Part shown: positions 35,101-46,912 of the stretch, piece after piece
Numbering within the stretch: position 1 is the first letter of the stretch
Layout of the letters: every line of letters starts with the position of its first letter
Origin: Austropuccinia psidii
Lineage: Eukaryota > Basidiomycota > Pucciniomycetes > Pucciniales > Sphaerophragmiaceae
Reading direction: 5' to 3'
NCBI GenBank assembly: GCA_023105745.1
Contig: JALGQZ010000004.1
Coordinates: 7,761,951-7,825,950 of the forward strand
DNA length: 64,000 nucleotides
Position numbers and translations under genes: made by a program
Notes under the pieces: generated by a model
Databases searched by the model: none
The model's input: only the letters and a program-made list of their open reading frames with translations
What the model was told of the DNA's origin: nothing

Positions 35101-37993
35101 TTAGTAAAGGTGGGTAAGGTTTTTCCACATTAAGAATTATATCCACTTCATGCCCAATTATGAAACCTAGTGGCTCTTTGTCAGTTGCAAAGGCATTTTT
35201 GTACTTAAATAAGAGATCAATCAATTTTTCTTTCATTTTTCCTGTTAATTCTTGATTGAATTCTGCCTCTTTGAGTTGCTCAGATATAAGAGGTTCCTTT
35301 TCTGGAATTTTTTCTTCATTCTTAATAACTGTGATTTGATTTTTGTTATTTAAGAAGCCAAATTTTTGTCTTTTGTTGTCTCCTATGGTAAAATATCTAT
35401 CCTTTTGGTTAGAGAGATCTATACCATAAATTGATAAGTAGTCAGTTCCAAGTATAAAGTGATTACTAGTACAGTTATCCATTACTACAAACTCTACTTT
35501 AATTCTGACACATTGTGAGGGATGAGGAAAAATTAGTGTTAAATCAATTATTCCAAGGGGCTTCATGCTGTCACTTGCACTACTAAATTTGACACCTTGT
35601 ATTGGCATAAGTAATTCTTCCCAGTCTGGGACAATAGTTTCTAAATAACCTTTACCAACACAGGTGCAATATGCTCCTGTATCTAAGTTAACTTTTCCTT
35701 CTTGGTTATCAACCATAACAATACTTATACTTGATTTTCCAGCTGTATATCCCATTCCTCTTGCAGGTTTGGATCTATACATTTTGGCATCTTGTATATT
35801 TGTCAGGTTTGTGTCAGATGTCCCAACTTGTGGTAAGTTTGAGTTAACATCTAGTACTTCATAAATTATATCAATATTATTAATTTGTGCATTAATTATA
35901 TTGATTTCATCACTTTCATCACTTTCTGACTCTCCTGTCTCTTTTTCAGAGTCAGATCCCTCCTCTTTGTCAGTGTGGTTTTCTGTTTCCACAATTTCAT
36001 TAATCTTTGCCTTTTTGAGGTAATTATTGGCTAAGTGTCCAATACCTCCACATTTATGGCATTTTCTTTGCTCATTATTGTTGGATGTATTGGGCTTGAA
36101 GGATTCTTTTGATTTATATTTTTTGATAAATGGTTTATTTGGGCTTTTAATGTCCAATTTCTTCGAATTCCTGCCAGTTTTTGTTCTTGTCACTATGTCT
36201 TCTAGTGCATTAATATACTCTTCTGTGGAGCATGGTTCTATAAACCTGCTTATTAGGGCATGTTCTAGCTCTCCTCCACATTTCTTGAGTATTTTCATGT
36301 GCACCATTTTTTGTGACATTGCTGGGTACAATGCATTAAGTCTTTCAACTTGTTTTAAGAACAAAGTTAAAGGTTTGTCTTTGTCCGGGTCAAAGAAAGA
36401 ATTTTGAAATGCATTTCCTATTTTGTACCTCCAGGCATCATTAGCCCACTTGGTGATTATTTCTTGTTTCCACCAAGACCAGATATTTTTGCCATTTGTT
36501 TGCCTTATGCCATAATACCATCTTTTTGCAGATTTTTAATAAAATGAATGTAATCTTGCAGTGATTAATTCATCTGGTATGGCATGATCTTCTTGTAGCA
36601 TGTCAATTGTTTTTATAAATGACATGTGGTCATATTCACCTTCTCCTGTGAATGTTGGCCATTCTTTCAATTGAGGTGCTTCCTTCATTAAGACTTGGTT
36701 ATTGTCTTGGTGATTCAAGCCTGTTATGAATGGATTTGTTAATTTCTCTTTTGGCTTAACAGGGCTTCTTATGTGAGAAAATGGTGTTGATAATTTTGGC
36801 ATATTTAAGTTAGCCTCATTAATCTTATCCATTTTTTCAGTAATAAGTCTTATTTCACTTTGAATGTCATCTTTCAGATGCATTCTTGCTTCATCACTCT
36901 TTTCCACATGGTCCAAAAGTAATTTTTGGTGTGATGAAGTCTTTTCTTCAAATTTTTCTACAGAAATACTTGATTTGTTTAATTTTTCTGTAAGATTGTC
37001 AATACTCACATCATAATTGATTGTCAAAGTTTTTTCTTTGATATCACTTATGTATTTGTACAACTCTTGTTGTCCTTGTATTAATTTCTGAGTATTGTCA
37101 ATTAATACTTTTGGTTTATTATTTTCAATCATGAATTTTATGTTATCAATTTCTTTTTTATTTTGTACAACAAGTTTTGTTAAAGATGATAAGCTATTAT
37201 TTATTTCTTGGAAAGATAATAAACTATATTTAATGTCTTTAAGAGGTAAAATACTATTTTTAGGCTCTGTTAAAATATTTACAACATCAGGAGACAAGGT
37301 TATTTCTTTGGGAAATGGGGTTGTCTCATTCTTTGTTCCTCTTTGTCTTTGAATTCCATCAGAGTTCTGGCCATGTTGAAGACATTGTCCATAGCATCTT
37401 TTTTGGATTTTGGGGATCCTGTAGCTTGGGGAATATGGTTTTCTCCAATTCTTTTTCTTGCTCTTCTTCCCTTCTTGGGGAAGTGGGTTGACTTGGGGCT
37501 TTCTGTTAGAAGCTACTGGGGCTTCTTCCTTGGTTGCCTCCTTTTTTTGGCATGATACTCCTTGATAGTTTTGATTTGAGGTTTGGATGATAGTGGATTC
37601 CATCCATTGGAGTATCTCACTATTTCCTCCTCTTTGAGGAACTTTTTCAGGATGTGCCAGGAGTTCATTCCTCCTTGGTGTATTTGGGGCAACATTTCCC
37701 AATCTTTGTCCTTGTACACTGTGTACTACTGTTTGTACTGGCTCATGTAAATGTCTATTTGATCCCTCTGAATGTGATTTGTACCTGTTTTTGTCACTCA
37801 TACTTAGTTCAAATTCAGGTTCAGATATAATGGGCATTTCTGGGACTTGCCTTTGGGATAAGGCACTTCCTTGTGTGGATTCTGTTCCACTGGGAATATT
37901 GCCCTTCCTTTTCCCTTTTGAGGAATCAATTCTACCTCTGAGTCCAGCTCTATCTGATTGGATGGAGTATTGGGAGCCTCTTCTGGTAGTCAT
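32195..37993 (-). pseudogene. gag-pol of A2, one frame with five nonsense codons
   Basis: It reads from [10 protein letters not shown] through capsid, zinc knuckle ([14 protein letters not shown], last Cys changed to Tyr), protease LDTGAY, RT with YIDD, RNase H, integrase and chromodomain in a single reading frame; gag and pol are fused. Stops are at 36536, 34418, about 34265, 33581 and 33341, each a substitution rather than an indel. Two opposite 1-nt indels (a deletion near 37545 and an insertion near 37400) put the middle of gag into what is the +1 frame in A1. A2 therefore shows [13 protein letters not shown] in its gag frame where A1 shows this peptide only in the accessory frame. An extra in-frame TAG also occurs early in the accessory frame. 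Confidence 0.9.
37513..37779 (-). pseudogene. Accessory +1 frame of A2, broken
   Basis: Homologous to the A1 accessory frame: MSQYKQ, then a TAG, then [17 protein letters not shown] and a [12 protein letters not shown] motif. A 1-nt deletion near 37545 ends it prematurely; the downstream part, ending [11 protein letters not shown], is recovered in the other frame and is identical to A1 over its last 31 residues. Confidence 0.6.
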
Positions 37994-38070
37994 ATTATAA
38001 GAAAAATAAGAAATAAGAGGATTTCAGAACAGGAATTCTTCTTATGGCAATTTATAAATGAGGTACTCAC

Positions 38071-38220
38071 CTTCAGAGTCCTGAATGGTGGGTCCTGGAA
38101 AGTCCAATTTCTTGGCTTTCTTTTTCTTGGTAATTATTGGTGTTGGAGAACTTTGACAAGTTTCTTCCACCAATCTTTCAACAGTGGTTTGGCTGTCCTC
38201 TGTTGGGTTGTCTTCAAGCA
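38071..38220 (-). CDS. Exon-like 150-nt segment upstream of gag (A2)
   Basis: Preceded by CTTTTTTAG and followed by GAAG then GTGAGT, with the same length and frame as in A1. It encodes LEDNPTEDSQTTVERLV.. to ..GPTIQDSE. Both splice-like signals are intact. Confidence 0.55.
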
Positions 38221-38703
38221 CTAAAAAAGACAAATCAATATAAGTCTTTTATATAAAAGTGTTATTTTTGGTAAGATATGGCAATTTTCCATGTAAAAAT
38301 TGCTTTTATATCTTTTAAAAAGTGAAAATAATTAAAGAAATGAAATTAAAGTGAATAAAATAACCGTTTTATTGGTTTTTAATTTATTTTTTATCATTAT
38401 TTTTTTATTTCGAAAAATGAAAAAAATGAATATGATTCTTTTATAAAATTGATTTATAATATAAAATTATTTTTGATTTATAAAATATCTTTTTTAATCA
38501 CTAGAGTCACTCAAAGAAAGTTTTTGCAAGTCTAAGGATGTGAAAAACCACATGTAAGACAGTACAATTGCTTTCCAAATGCCTAAATAGCTTTTAAAAT
38601 CAATAAAAATAAAATTATTATATAATTTTATGATTATAAATATAATTTATTATTGGATAAGCCCAATTATGATCTTTTTAAAGGTCCTTTAGAGTAAATA
38701 TCA

Positions 38704-38717
38704 TGGCCAGGCCCCCA
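38704..38717 (-). other. Primer binding site of A2
   Basis: TGGGGGCCTGGCCATG read on the minus strand just inside the 5' LTR end, as in A1 and A3. Confidence 0.6.
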
Positions 38718-40105
38718 AATGTAAGGTTTGACTATGAAACAATAAGTAAAAATCAATAATATTTTAATTATTGTACTGGGAATGTCCTTATAAATAAAAT
38801 AAATAAGATAAAAATAAATATAATAATAAAGGATTAATCTATTTATGGCGTAAAATAATTATATTATTAAATAAATATAATAATAAAATTTATATTATAA
38901 AAAAAATAATATAACAAAATAAATATATTAATAAAAGATAATTAATATATTTAAAAGCACTTTATTATTGTTACCAACAAATAATAAAGGCGTAAAAAAT
39001 TGTTTTTTATGAATAAAAACAATTAATAGCAATAATCTTACCAATAGTAAAGCTATAAATTAATATTAATACTATTTATATTAATTATAGAATTATTAAG
39101 AGTAATAATAGAGAGAAATTATTATCATAAGAGAAATAACCTACTTTTAACGCTTAATATAATAATTTTGAATAACTTTACGCCAAAAAATGTAAATACA
39201 ACTTATTCAAATTGTATTTACAAGAAAATATAAGAGAAATTACAAATAATCTTATTTTTACATGGATTTGAGATTTGTGAGAGAAATATAGCAAAACAAT
39301 TAAATAATTTGGAGCAATCATGTCAAATTTGATGATTATGATAAAGATGATCTTTGGTCTTTAATAATATAAGAGTATTATATGTAAAGAATAAAGAAAT
39401 TACCTTTTTGATTTAATTATTTAATGTTTTGTAAGCATCTGAGGGGAAAACAGAGTAAAAACAGCTCTATTTACAGTAAATACCTCCCTCCTAGAGTCCA
39501 AAAGGCTTCTAGTAGACGTTTACTGATCATGTACACTGGAATTGATCAATATTTTAAGGTTTGGTGATGATTACATCATGATCAAACCATATTACATCAT
39601 TATTACACCATTATTTAGAGTTAAAACTATAACTCTAAGTTTGATGATGTCAAAGGCTTGGAAGAACCCCAAAATTCGTGGATTATATTAGTATTAATCA
39701 TAAAATAACAGTCTTCACCAATTGAATCACTCATATGACTGTTAAACTTAATTTAAGGTTACAGTGAGTGATCATAAATGATCAAATTAAGCTCAAACTT
39801 TGATCCTTAATAAACTTTAAGATTTACACGCTAAAGCAATTCAGAGAGTAAATTCTAATAGCTTGGCATAACCTATTATGCTTCCAAGAGCATTTCATTA
39901 CATCATCAAAACTCTATTTTTGATGATTTTTCTTGTAACTCATCTTTTCTGTTGAAATTTAATATTTTAAACCTCAAACTATGATTTCAAGGAGTTATAA
40001 CTTGAATATTATAATAAAAAATACATCATTCTCCAAGTATGAACTAGTAGAATCCAACTGTCTACTTTTTTTTAAGTTTGGACCACTTTCACAACAAAGT
40101 GGTCA

Positions 40106-41561
40106 TGTCACAACCATGGCAATTCACCTCCTTGGATCCCCATATGGCATATCAAGCCACAGTTCATTTATGGCCAATTGGCCATATCCATCACCAGTGG
40201 CCAATATGGCCACGTCATCATCTTATGGACCTTTTACGGCCATTTGTGTTTTGGAGCCTTCATGGCCCTTCACCTCAATCCAGAACCCATAGCGGCAATT
40301 TATGCCCAAATGGGTATTTCTGGTCATTTCCCTCAAAACCAGGGGAAATGGCCCAAATGGCTGTTTTTGGCCATTTGGGCTCATAATGCGCATTTTGCGC
40401 ATTTGCGCACTTTGCGCATATTTGCGCATTTTTTGCACAATTTGACGCAAAGTGTCCAAAAGACACTTTCCCGCCTTTTGGGCCAGTTTTGGCTCAGAAC
40501 CCAAAAATGGCCAAAAACCCCAAAAGGTCCAGAAACACCTTCCAAGCTCTGAAATCACCACAGCCATCCTTTTCCCCTCTGCCTTTCCATCTCAAGACCT
40601 TTGGACATAATCTTCTTGTCAATGAACCAATAAGCCACAAATGATGTTATACATCATTGTGCACCATTTTTCAACAGCAATTCAATGGTGGCAATATCAA
40701 ATGGTCATTTCAACATTCCAACATCTCATCACGTCATCAAGGCACCCAATCATTCAGAGGAATCATCAAGGCTCAAGAGCAAGTGTTTCAGCGTCAAAGA
40801 CCAATGACGCCATCAAGCAGTCATTGGTTATTCTCACTCCAAGTATTCCTTCCAATGGAGTACTTTCAATTCATTCTCAAAAGTGTATTCAAGAGGCGGT
40901 GCCAAAAGAAGTTGTCAAGTGTCAAAGCTCCACTCAATCCATCTTGGCAACCATATTCATTTCAATACAGTCTGGATCCACCAAGGACTGTATTTCATTT
41001 TCAAGCATGGGAAGTTCATTCAACCCAATTCAATTTCAATATTAGCCAGCTGTATCTATTCCCAAAACATTCAATACAGCCTCAAGGATCAATACAGATC
41101 AGTTTCCAGCTTGAAGAACTCAAGCTCCCAACTTTTCACATATACCGGCTACCCTTTCCACCCTGGGGGGTTTTTCCCCAGTTAGTTAATATACTTTGAT
41201 TTTATTTTATCTCTATTTTCTTTTCATTTTAGTTAAGCAAATACTGATATTGTTAAGTCAGTCATTTAGCACCTTTCTCTTTCTCTTTCTTCGCCTGTCA
41301 ATGGATATTTGGTGGTCATATCCTTACTAATTCCATTGTCCATTTTTGGCAGGTTGAAACAGTGATTAAGGACTTACTTGGTTGGCTCTTTGGCCATTTG
41401 GCTTCCTTTTCCTCTTTGCATCTCATCTTGTACCTGCATATCTTTTAGAGGAATTCATTCTTATTCTTTTTATTCTTTATTTCTTTTGGAGTCTTCCAAG
41501 TGAGTTCCCTGATTGCTGAGTGCCAGGCCACTCTTGTATTTCCACTAGAGCCCCTGTGACA
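40106..41561 (+). mobile_element. Solo LTR 'C' inside the A2 5' LTR
   Basis: It starts TGTCACAACC and ends CCCCTGTGACA, giving a perfect 7-base terminal inversion TGTCACA/TGTGACA, and is flanked by GGTCA at 40101-40105 and 41562-41566. No coding domain is present, so it is a solo LTR or a small non-autonomous LTR element. Open frames of 100-180 codons within it have no recognisable domain. Its last 420 bases are homologous to the end of LTR H. It landed in the conserved double hairpin of LTR A. Base composition is less AT-rich than its host. Confidence 0.85.
40351..40380 (+). repeat. 11-bp perfect hairpin in LTR C
   Basis: GCCCAAATGGC and GCCATTTGGGC with an 8-base loop. It is followed by five to six TTTGCGCA-like copies at 40386-40435, the only CpG-dense short repeat in the window. 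Confidence 0.8.
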
Positions 41562-42149
41562 GGTCAACAGCTCTGTTGATTTTAATCAATAATACCTTAC
41601 AGGTTTTAACCTTGTTTAAAGCTTGTGAAATAAACTTCATTTCTGTATTCCTACAATAATTACGTGGTGACTTTTTTTTTGGTTCATCACTCTATCATGC
41701 ATATTTCAAAAGATATTAGCTAAAATCCTTGAATATATGCGTCGACCAAAAAATTGCATATATTCAGCTTAATTCCTTAAGTATTGACATTGGACCTTAG
41801 ATTCTTAATTGTTTTATATGTGGACTTTTTTGGAGAATCCAATGGTACCATTTATTTCACATGTTGTTTCATTGGTCTTTGAAATAAATAAGGATTTGTG
41901 TTTTTTATAAGGTATTATTACTTATAACTCATTAAATATTGACTTTACAGATATGCCATAAAAATGTTATATGTGTATTTTACCATAGGGAATCCAATGG
42001 TTCAGTTTCTTTTACATGTTTATTCATTGGGCTTTCATTTAAACCAAGTTTTATGCCAATTTATGGCATTTTTGTAGCTCTAAGGTAATCATTTTAAATA
42101 TTTCTTGTGAGCTTTTTTTGGGTATGTGGCCATATCTCAGAGGCTCACA

Positions 42150-43517
42150 ATTATGACTTCGAAACAGTAAAAAGGATTTAAAATAGATTTCATGAGGTTT
42201 AAAAGATGGTTCAATTTAAGAATAAAAGGGCTCTACTATATTAAATATAGTGGTGGTGAGCACTGTTGAAAGCCCTGGGTGCAGCTTTACCTGTTGGATT
42301 ACAATAATAAAGAGGACAATACTTCTAAATTAAGAGTATACCTGTTTTTGACATTTGTACTATGTAGGAATTCAAGAGCAGGATGAGGTAAGCAATTCTG
42401 GCTGTGAAAAGTGTCCTTTTTATCCTGAAATGGGGTGGAAAGGGTGCTAGACCTTTCCACATAGAGGAAGTGAAGATTTTTCACTCTATGAGACAGGGTT
42501 GTGGTTTGCAAAGCCCTGTATTAACCTGTATTGGGCTCAGATGTGGTTTTGAAACCACATCTGGGCAGTTTTCACCAATATAGGGTGAAAAGTTTCATCT
42601 GGGGACCTCACAGCCTGATTCTGACGTGTATGATGTGTAGAATGCTGTACAGAAACTCTATGAGACCCCAGTATTGACTGGAATATGAAGTATTGAAGTA
42701 GAAACAAGCTCCTTTGTCTATTTTACACCTCATATTCATGATTATGGGATATTATCCCATGGTAAGGCTGTATATGACAGCAGGTGGGAATCTGACCTTA
42801 AAACAGCCATACCTGTGTCAATTCTTGAGATATCAACCTCAAAATTGGTTCAGTGTGTAACCCTGTATGTGCTCTACACAATGGTACCTCATTTGATATG
42901 GGTATCATTAAATATGGCAAAGTTATCCCATGTACAAGACTTTGGTACATTTGCGTGGTATAGGCAAAAAGCTGTATTGAGCTTATTTGCCCCATAACCT
43001 TTGTTCTAGTTGAGCTAGGGGGAAATGGATGAAACCATTAGATAGCCCTGATTGTGCTCTTTCCAAAAAGACCCCACTGTAGGTATCTCATGCTAAAACT
43101 GCAAAAGGTAGATGAGAGGTGAATGTTTTGTTCACCCTTATTTGGCCTGAATTTGGCCATTACTCAAGTAATACTGGTGGTAGCTCAGTTTGGCTAGTAC
43201 CATTGGATAGCCCTGGCTTAGAGCTTCATTATAAATACCCATTGGATGGGGTTAAGCCTCTCCTTCTAGATTTTAGATGAGAGGTGAAAATTAAGGTTCA
43301 TGCTCAGCAATCACTTTGAGCAGGAATAACTTTGTTATTCTTTGTCCTATGGTGATGGGACTTATATATTCAGAAAGAGGTGAGTTTCCTCTTTTGTTTG
43401 ATACCTTTTGAGCTTATTTGGCTCAGCTTCATTTTTTGGTGGCATCTTGGCTATACCATTGGTTTATGGTATTTTGGCTGTCATGCTTGGGCTCTGGTTT
43501 TGAGTCACAGGCTCACA
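42150..43517 (-). repeat. B 3' LTR, main fragment
   Basis: Starts TGTGAGCCTGTGACTCAAAA at 43517 and matches 5' LTR B. A 24-base palindrome AGATGTGGTTT..AAACCACATCT at 42539-42562 is kept in the 5' copy at 50773-50796. The polypurine tract AGAGGGAGGGTA lies just outside at 43518-43529. Confidence 0.9.
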
Positions 43518-43541
43518 TACCCTCCCTCTAAAAAAGGCTCG

Positions 43542-46500
43542 TCATTGATGAGACTTTTCAGTCCTCCTAGAGGCCCTGAATCTTCTCAAATGAAGGTTCC
43601 CATCTGGTATGGCATCTTCTGCCAACCATTTGTCTTTATCAGCTGTTTGGTTCTTGAATCTGACTAAATATTGTCTTTGATCCTACCCATTAAGTCTTAT
43701 CTTCCTAGCCCTGATGATACTACTCACAGGTCCTGGGGAGTCCTCTATTTCCACTATGTTTGGTGGTGTGAGGCTCTTCTTCCTGAAGGGGAATTTACCC
43801 TCTTCTGTTTGGAAGTATGGCTTGACCAAACTCACTGGAAAGACTGGGTGTTTCCTGGAAAACTCCTCTGTGAGCTTGACTTCCACTGCATTCTTGCCTA
43901 CCAACTTAATGATAGTGAAGGGCCCTACAAATGAGTCTCTCATCTTCTTGGGTCCTTTAAGATTGTTGAAGTTTAGTGTAGACACTAACACTTGGTCTCC
44001 TTCCTTAAAGTCAGGTTCCATGTGTGTCTTGTCCCACCTCTGCTTATTATAATCTTTTGCCTCGGCTATGAATTTAGCTGCTGTGTCACAAGCTCTCTTC
44101 CACATATCATGGAAGTCTTTAGCTATGGGGTGGATGGTCAGAAGATTCTTATTCAAGTGGTCCACAGGCAACAAGGGATTCCACCCTTTCTCTACCAGTG
44201 CAGGTGTTTTTCCTGTGGTAGAGTGCTGACTTGTATTATAAGCCAGTTGGACAGCTGGTAGAAGGGTAACCCAGTCATGGGTATATCCCTCATGGTCCTT
44301 ATATTACATGCCATAGGCAAAGAATCTCCTAAGGACGTCCTCCATTGTCTGGATCATCCTCTCAGCTAGGCCATCTGTTTGTGGATGGTAAGCTGTGGAA
44401 AAAGCAAGCTTGGTGCCAAGCATGTCATACAAGTTGGTTCAAAATTCAGATGTGAATTTTGGGTCCCTATCACTAATGATGATCTTAGGGACTCCACAGG
44501 TAGATATGATGTTATTCCAAATAACAGAGCAGTATCCATGGCTGTGTCCTCTTTATGGCATAGTAGACAGCTCATGCTCTTGCTGAATCTATCAACTATG
44601 ATCAAGCAGGCATTGTAGTTTTCTTTGCCTCCTGGCACAAGTCCTGTAATTCAGTCCATGTTGATGGTTTCCCATGGGTGTTTGAGTTCTTCTATATGTT
44701 GAAGTAACCCATACTTCTTCCCATTTTTCCTATTTGCCTTTTGGTATCTTTCACAAGTGTTGATGTATTCACTCAAATCTTGTTCCCACTTGGGCCACCA
44801 GGCTGTGCTTGCTACCCTCTCCTTGGTCCTATCCTCACTCATGTGTCCCATATAGGGGCAGTCATGGCATTCCTGGAGGATCAGAGATATTTGGTCCCTT
44901 TCTACCACTGTGAGTGAACTTGTGTGTTTTTCTCTGTGGTAGAGCAGGCCATCTATAAGGAAGAGCTTGTTATCCTTATAGGCCCTTAACCAGGGTTCTT
45001 CCAGCTGGGATTCCAGTTCTGAACTCCTGTACTTCTGTTGAAGGAGTTGTAGTAATATGCTACACCGTTTGTGTTGGGCATAAGACTTCAGTACTACACT
45101 AAAAAATTCATTATGCAGTTCTGAGGAGCTTATTCCCAATATTGGAGTTTCCATTCCCTCTGAATCAGTGTTTCCACTGTCAAGTGGACCACTTTCTGGT
45201 GCCCATTCACAAAATCTGACGTTCTTCCTCCTATCTATTTCCATGAAATGGATAGGCATCTTGGCTGCAACTTCAGGGTCATGAGCTGGATTGCTCTTGA
45301 AATTATCCAGTGGCCATCTACTAAGGCCATCTGCATTGTTATGACTTTCACCTTCTTTGTATATGATGGTCATGTTCCCTCTATACTCCTGGATGGCTAT
45401 TTGCCATCTCAGCATGTGTCTATTTGTAGTCTTCATGTTCAGTAAAGACTTCAAGGCTGTGCAGTCTGTGTAGAATTCAAAGACTGCACCTTCCAGATAA
45501 TAATGGTGTTTTTCTAGAGCCCAGACTAGACATAGACACTCAGTCTGGGTGGCCCCATAACTGGCTTCTGAATCTTTCATTATCCTGGAGATGTAACATA
45601 TTACTCCCTCTCTTGGTTCACCACCTACTATTTGTCTTTGGTGAAGGGCTTCTCATAAGCCTTGGCTAAATGCTGCATCTATATATAACATGAATGGTAG
45701 TTCAAACTCAGGCAAGATTAGCACAGGGGCATTTGTGAGTTCATGTTTGATCCTCTCATATGCATCCCTTCTTTCCTTGGTAATTTCAAAAACTACATCT
45801 TTTGAACACAACTTGTATAAACTACTAGTTATGTGGGCACAATTTTTGATGTGGTTTCTATAGCAGCTAGCAAACCCAAGGAAAGATTGCATCTCTTTGA
45901 TTCTCTTTGGTACTGGCTTTTGCAGTACTGCTGCTACTTTGTTCTGGTCAATTGCCAGACTAAGACCTGAGACTTTATGTCCTAGAGCTAGTAGCTCTTG
46001 TTGGCAAAAAGTGCACTTTTTCAGTGAAATCTTCAGATTGATGGGTGTACATTTAATTAGCACTCTGTCTATGTATTGTACATGGTCCTCCAATTTCTCT
46101 GAGTATATAATGATATCATCAATATATACCACCATCCAGTCCTCCAATATTTCTTCTTGAAATATTGTGTCCATCATCCTTTGGAAGTGGGCTGGTGCAT
46201 TTTTGATTCCAAACGGCATCCTGGTGTACTCATATATGCCCTTATGGCATATTACTCTGAGTAATTTCATGGAGTTTGGTTTAACTACATTTTGGTGGAA
46301 GCCTTTCATACAATCCATCTTTGTTATGTATTTGGCTTTTGCCAGTTTATCCAAGGCATGAGTCATCCTGGGTATAGGGTACCTGTCTGCTTTAGTGTAG
46401 TTATTCAGAGCTCTGAGGTCTCCACACAGTCTAGACTTGCCATCATTCCAGGTGATTAGGACAGGAGTGGTTATTTCCACTATTTCATTATGTCCAATCT

Positions 46501-46900
46501 TCCTGATGACATCCATGTCCAAGAGTTCATTGATATCTTTCTCAATTTCCTTCCTGGTTTCCAGGCTTGCTGGATAAGGAGGTCTCCTAAGCATGTGTGA
46601 ATAAGGTCTTTCCACATCCAGATATAGCTCTATATCATGGCCTTTGATCTTGCCTAATGGTTCTTCACCAATGGCAGATGCTGGTCTGTTCTCTCTCAGC
46701 ATCTTCAGTAAACTTAGTTTTTGTTTACTGGTGAGGGTAGTGCTAAACTGTCCCTCTCTGAATTCATTCAGAAGTTCCTCTAGTGGGTCTTGAGAAGATA
46801 TATGGTATATATCAAGTGGAAATTTCTTTTCCTTGTTAGTACCAATGGAAATGTGCCTATTTTAACTGTTGTAAATATCTATGCCATACATCCTCTGGCA
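43542..46900 (-). pseudogene. pol of B: RT, RNase H, integrase, chromodomain
   Basis: The RT segment (46702-45653) has PFGIKNAP and VVYIDDIIIYS. RNase H and the integrase zinc finger follow (45580-44651; [11 protein letters not shown], then [12 protein letters not shown], in which the last Cys of the CX2C pair appears as Tyr). The integrase core (44638-44366) and the GPF-type tail (44174-43683, VGPFTIIKLVG) follow, then a chromodomain-like end (YLVRFKNQ..KWLAEDA..LRRFRA) with a stop at 43542-43544. From 46702 to 44366 the frame is constant and broken only by stops (for example a TGA near 45653 after FSQGL). An indel near 44300 and another near 43690 shift the tail. Confidence 0.88.
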
Positions 46901-46912
46901 GTCTGTTCCCAG

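Larger units (their letters stand above)
30112..42149 (-). mobile_element. Ty3/Gypsy chromovirus A2, degenerate, in the 3' LTR of B
   Basis: Same family as A1 in inverse orientation. LTR ends are TGTGAG..TTACA; the insertion is bounded by ACTAT/ATTAT. It has the primer binding site, 150-nt exon-like segment, gag-pol and polypurine tract in the same order as A1. The 5' LTR was later hit by solo LTR C. The gag-pol frame has five nonsense codons, so the element is dead. Confidence 0.92.
38720..42149 (-). repeat. 5' LTR of A2, interrupted by LTR C
   Basis: Homologous to the A1 LTRs over about 1.97 kb once the 1456-bp insert and its 5-bp duplication are removed. Its start (42149) and end (38720) match TGTGAGCC and TTACA. 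Confidence 0.9.

Noticed and set aside
40641..41199. Frames of 100-180 codons in LTR C
   Set aside because: No domain, Gln/Ser/His-rich composition from CAA/TCA-rich DNA, not preserved in the homologous part of LTR H.
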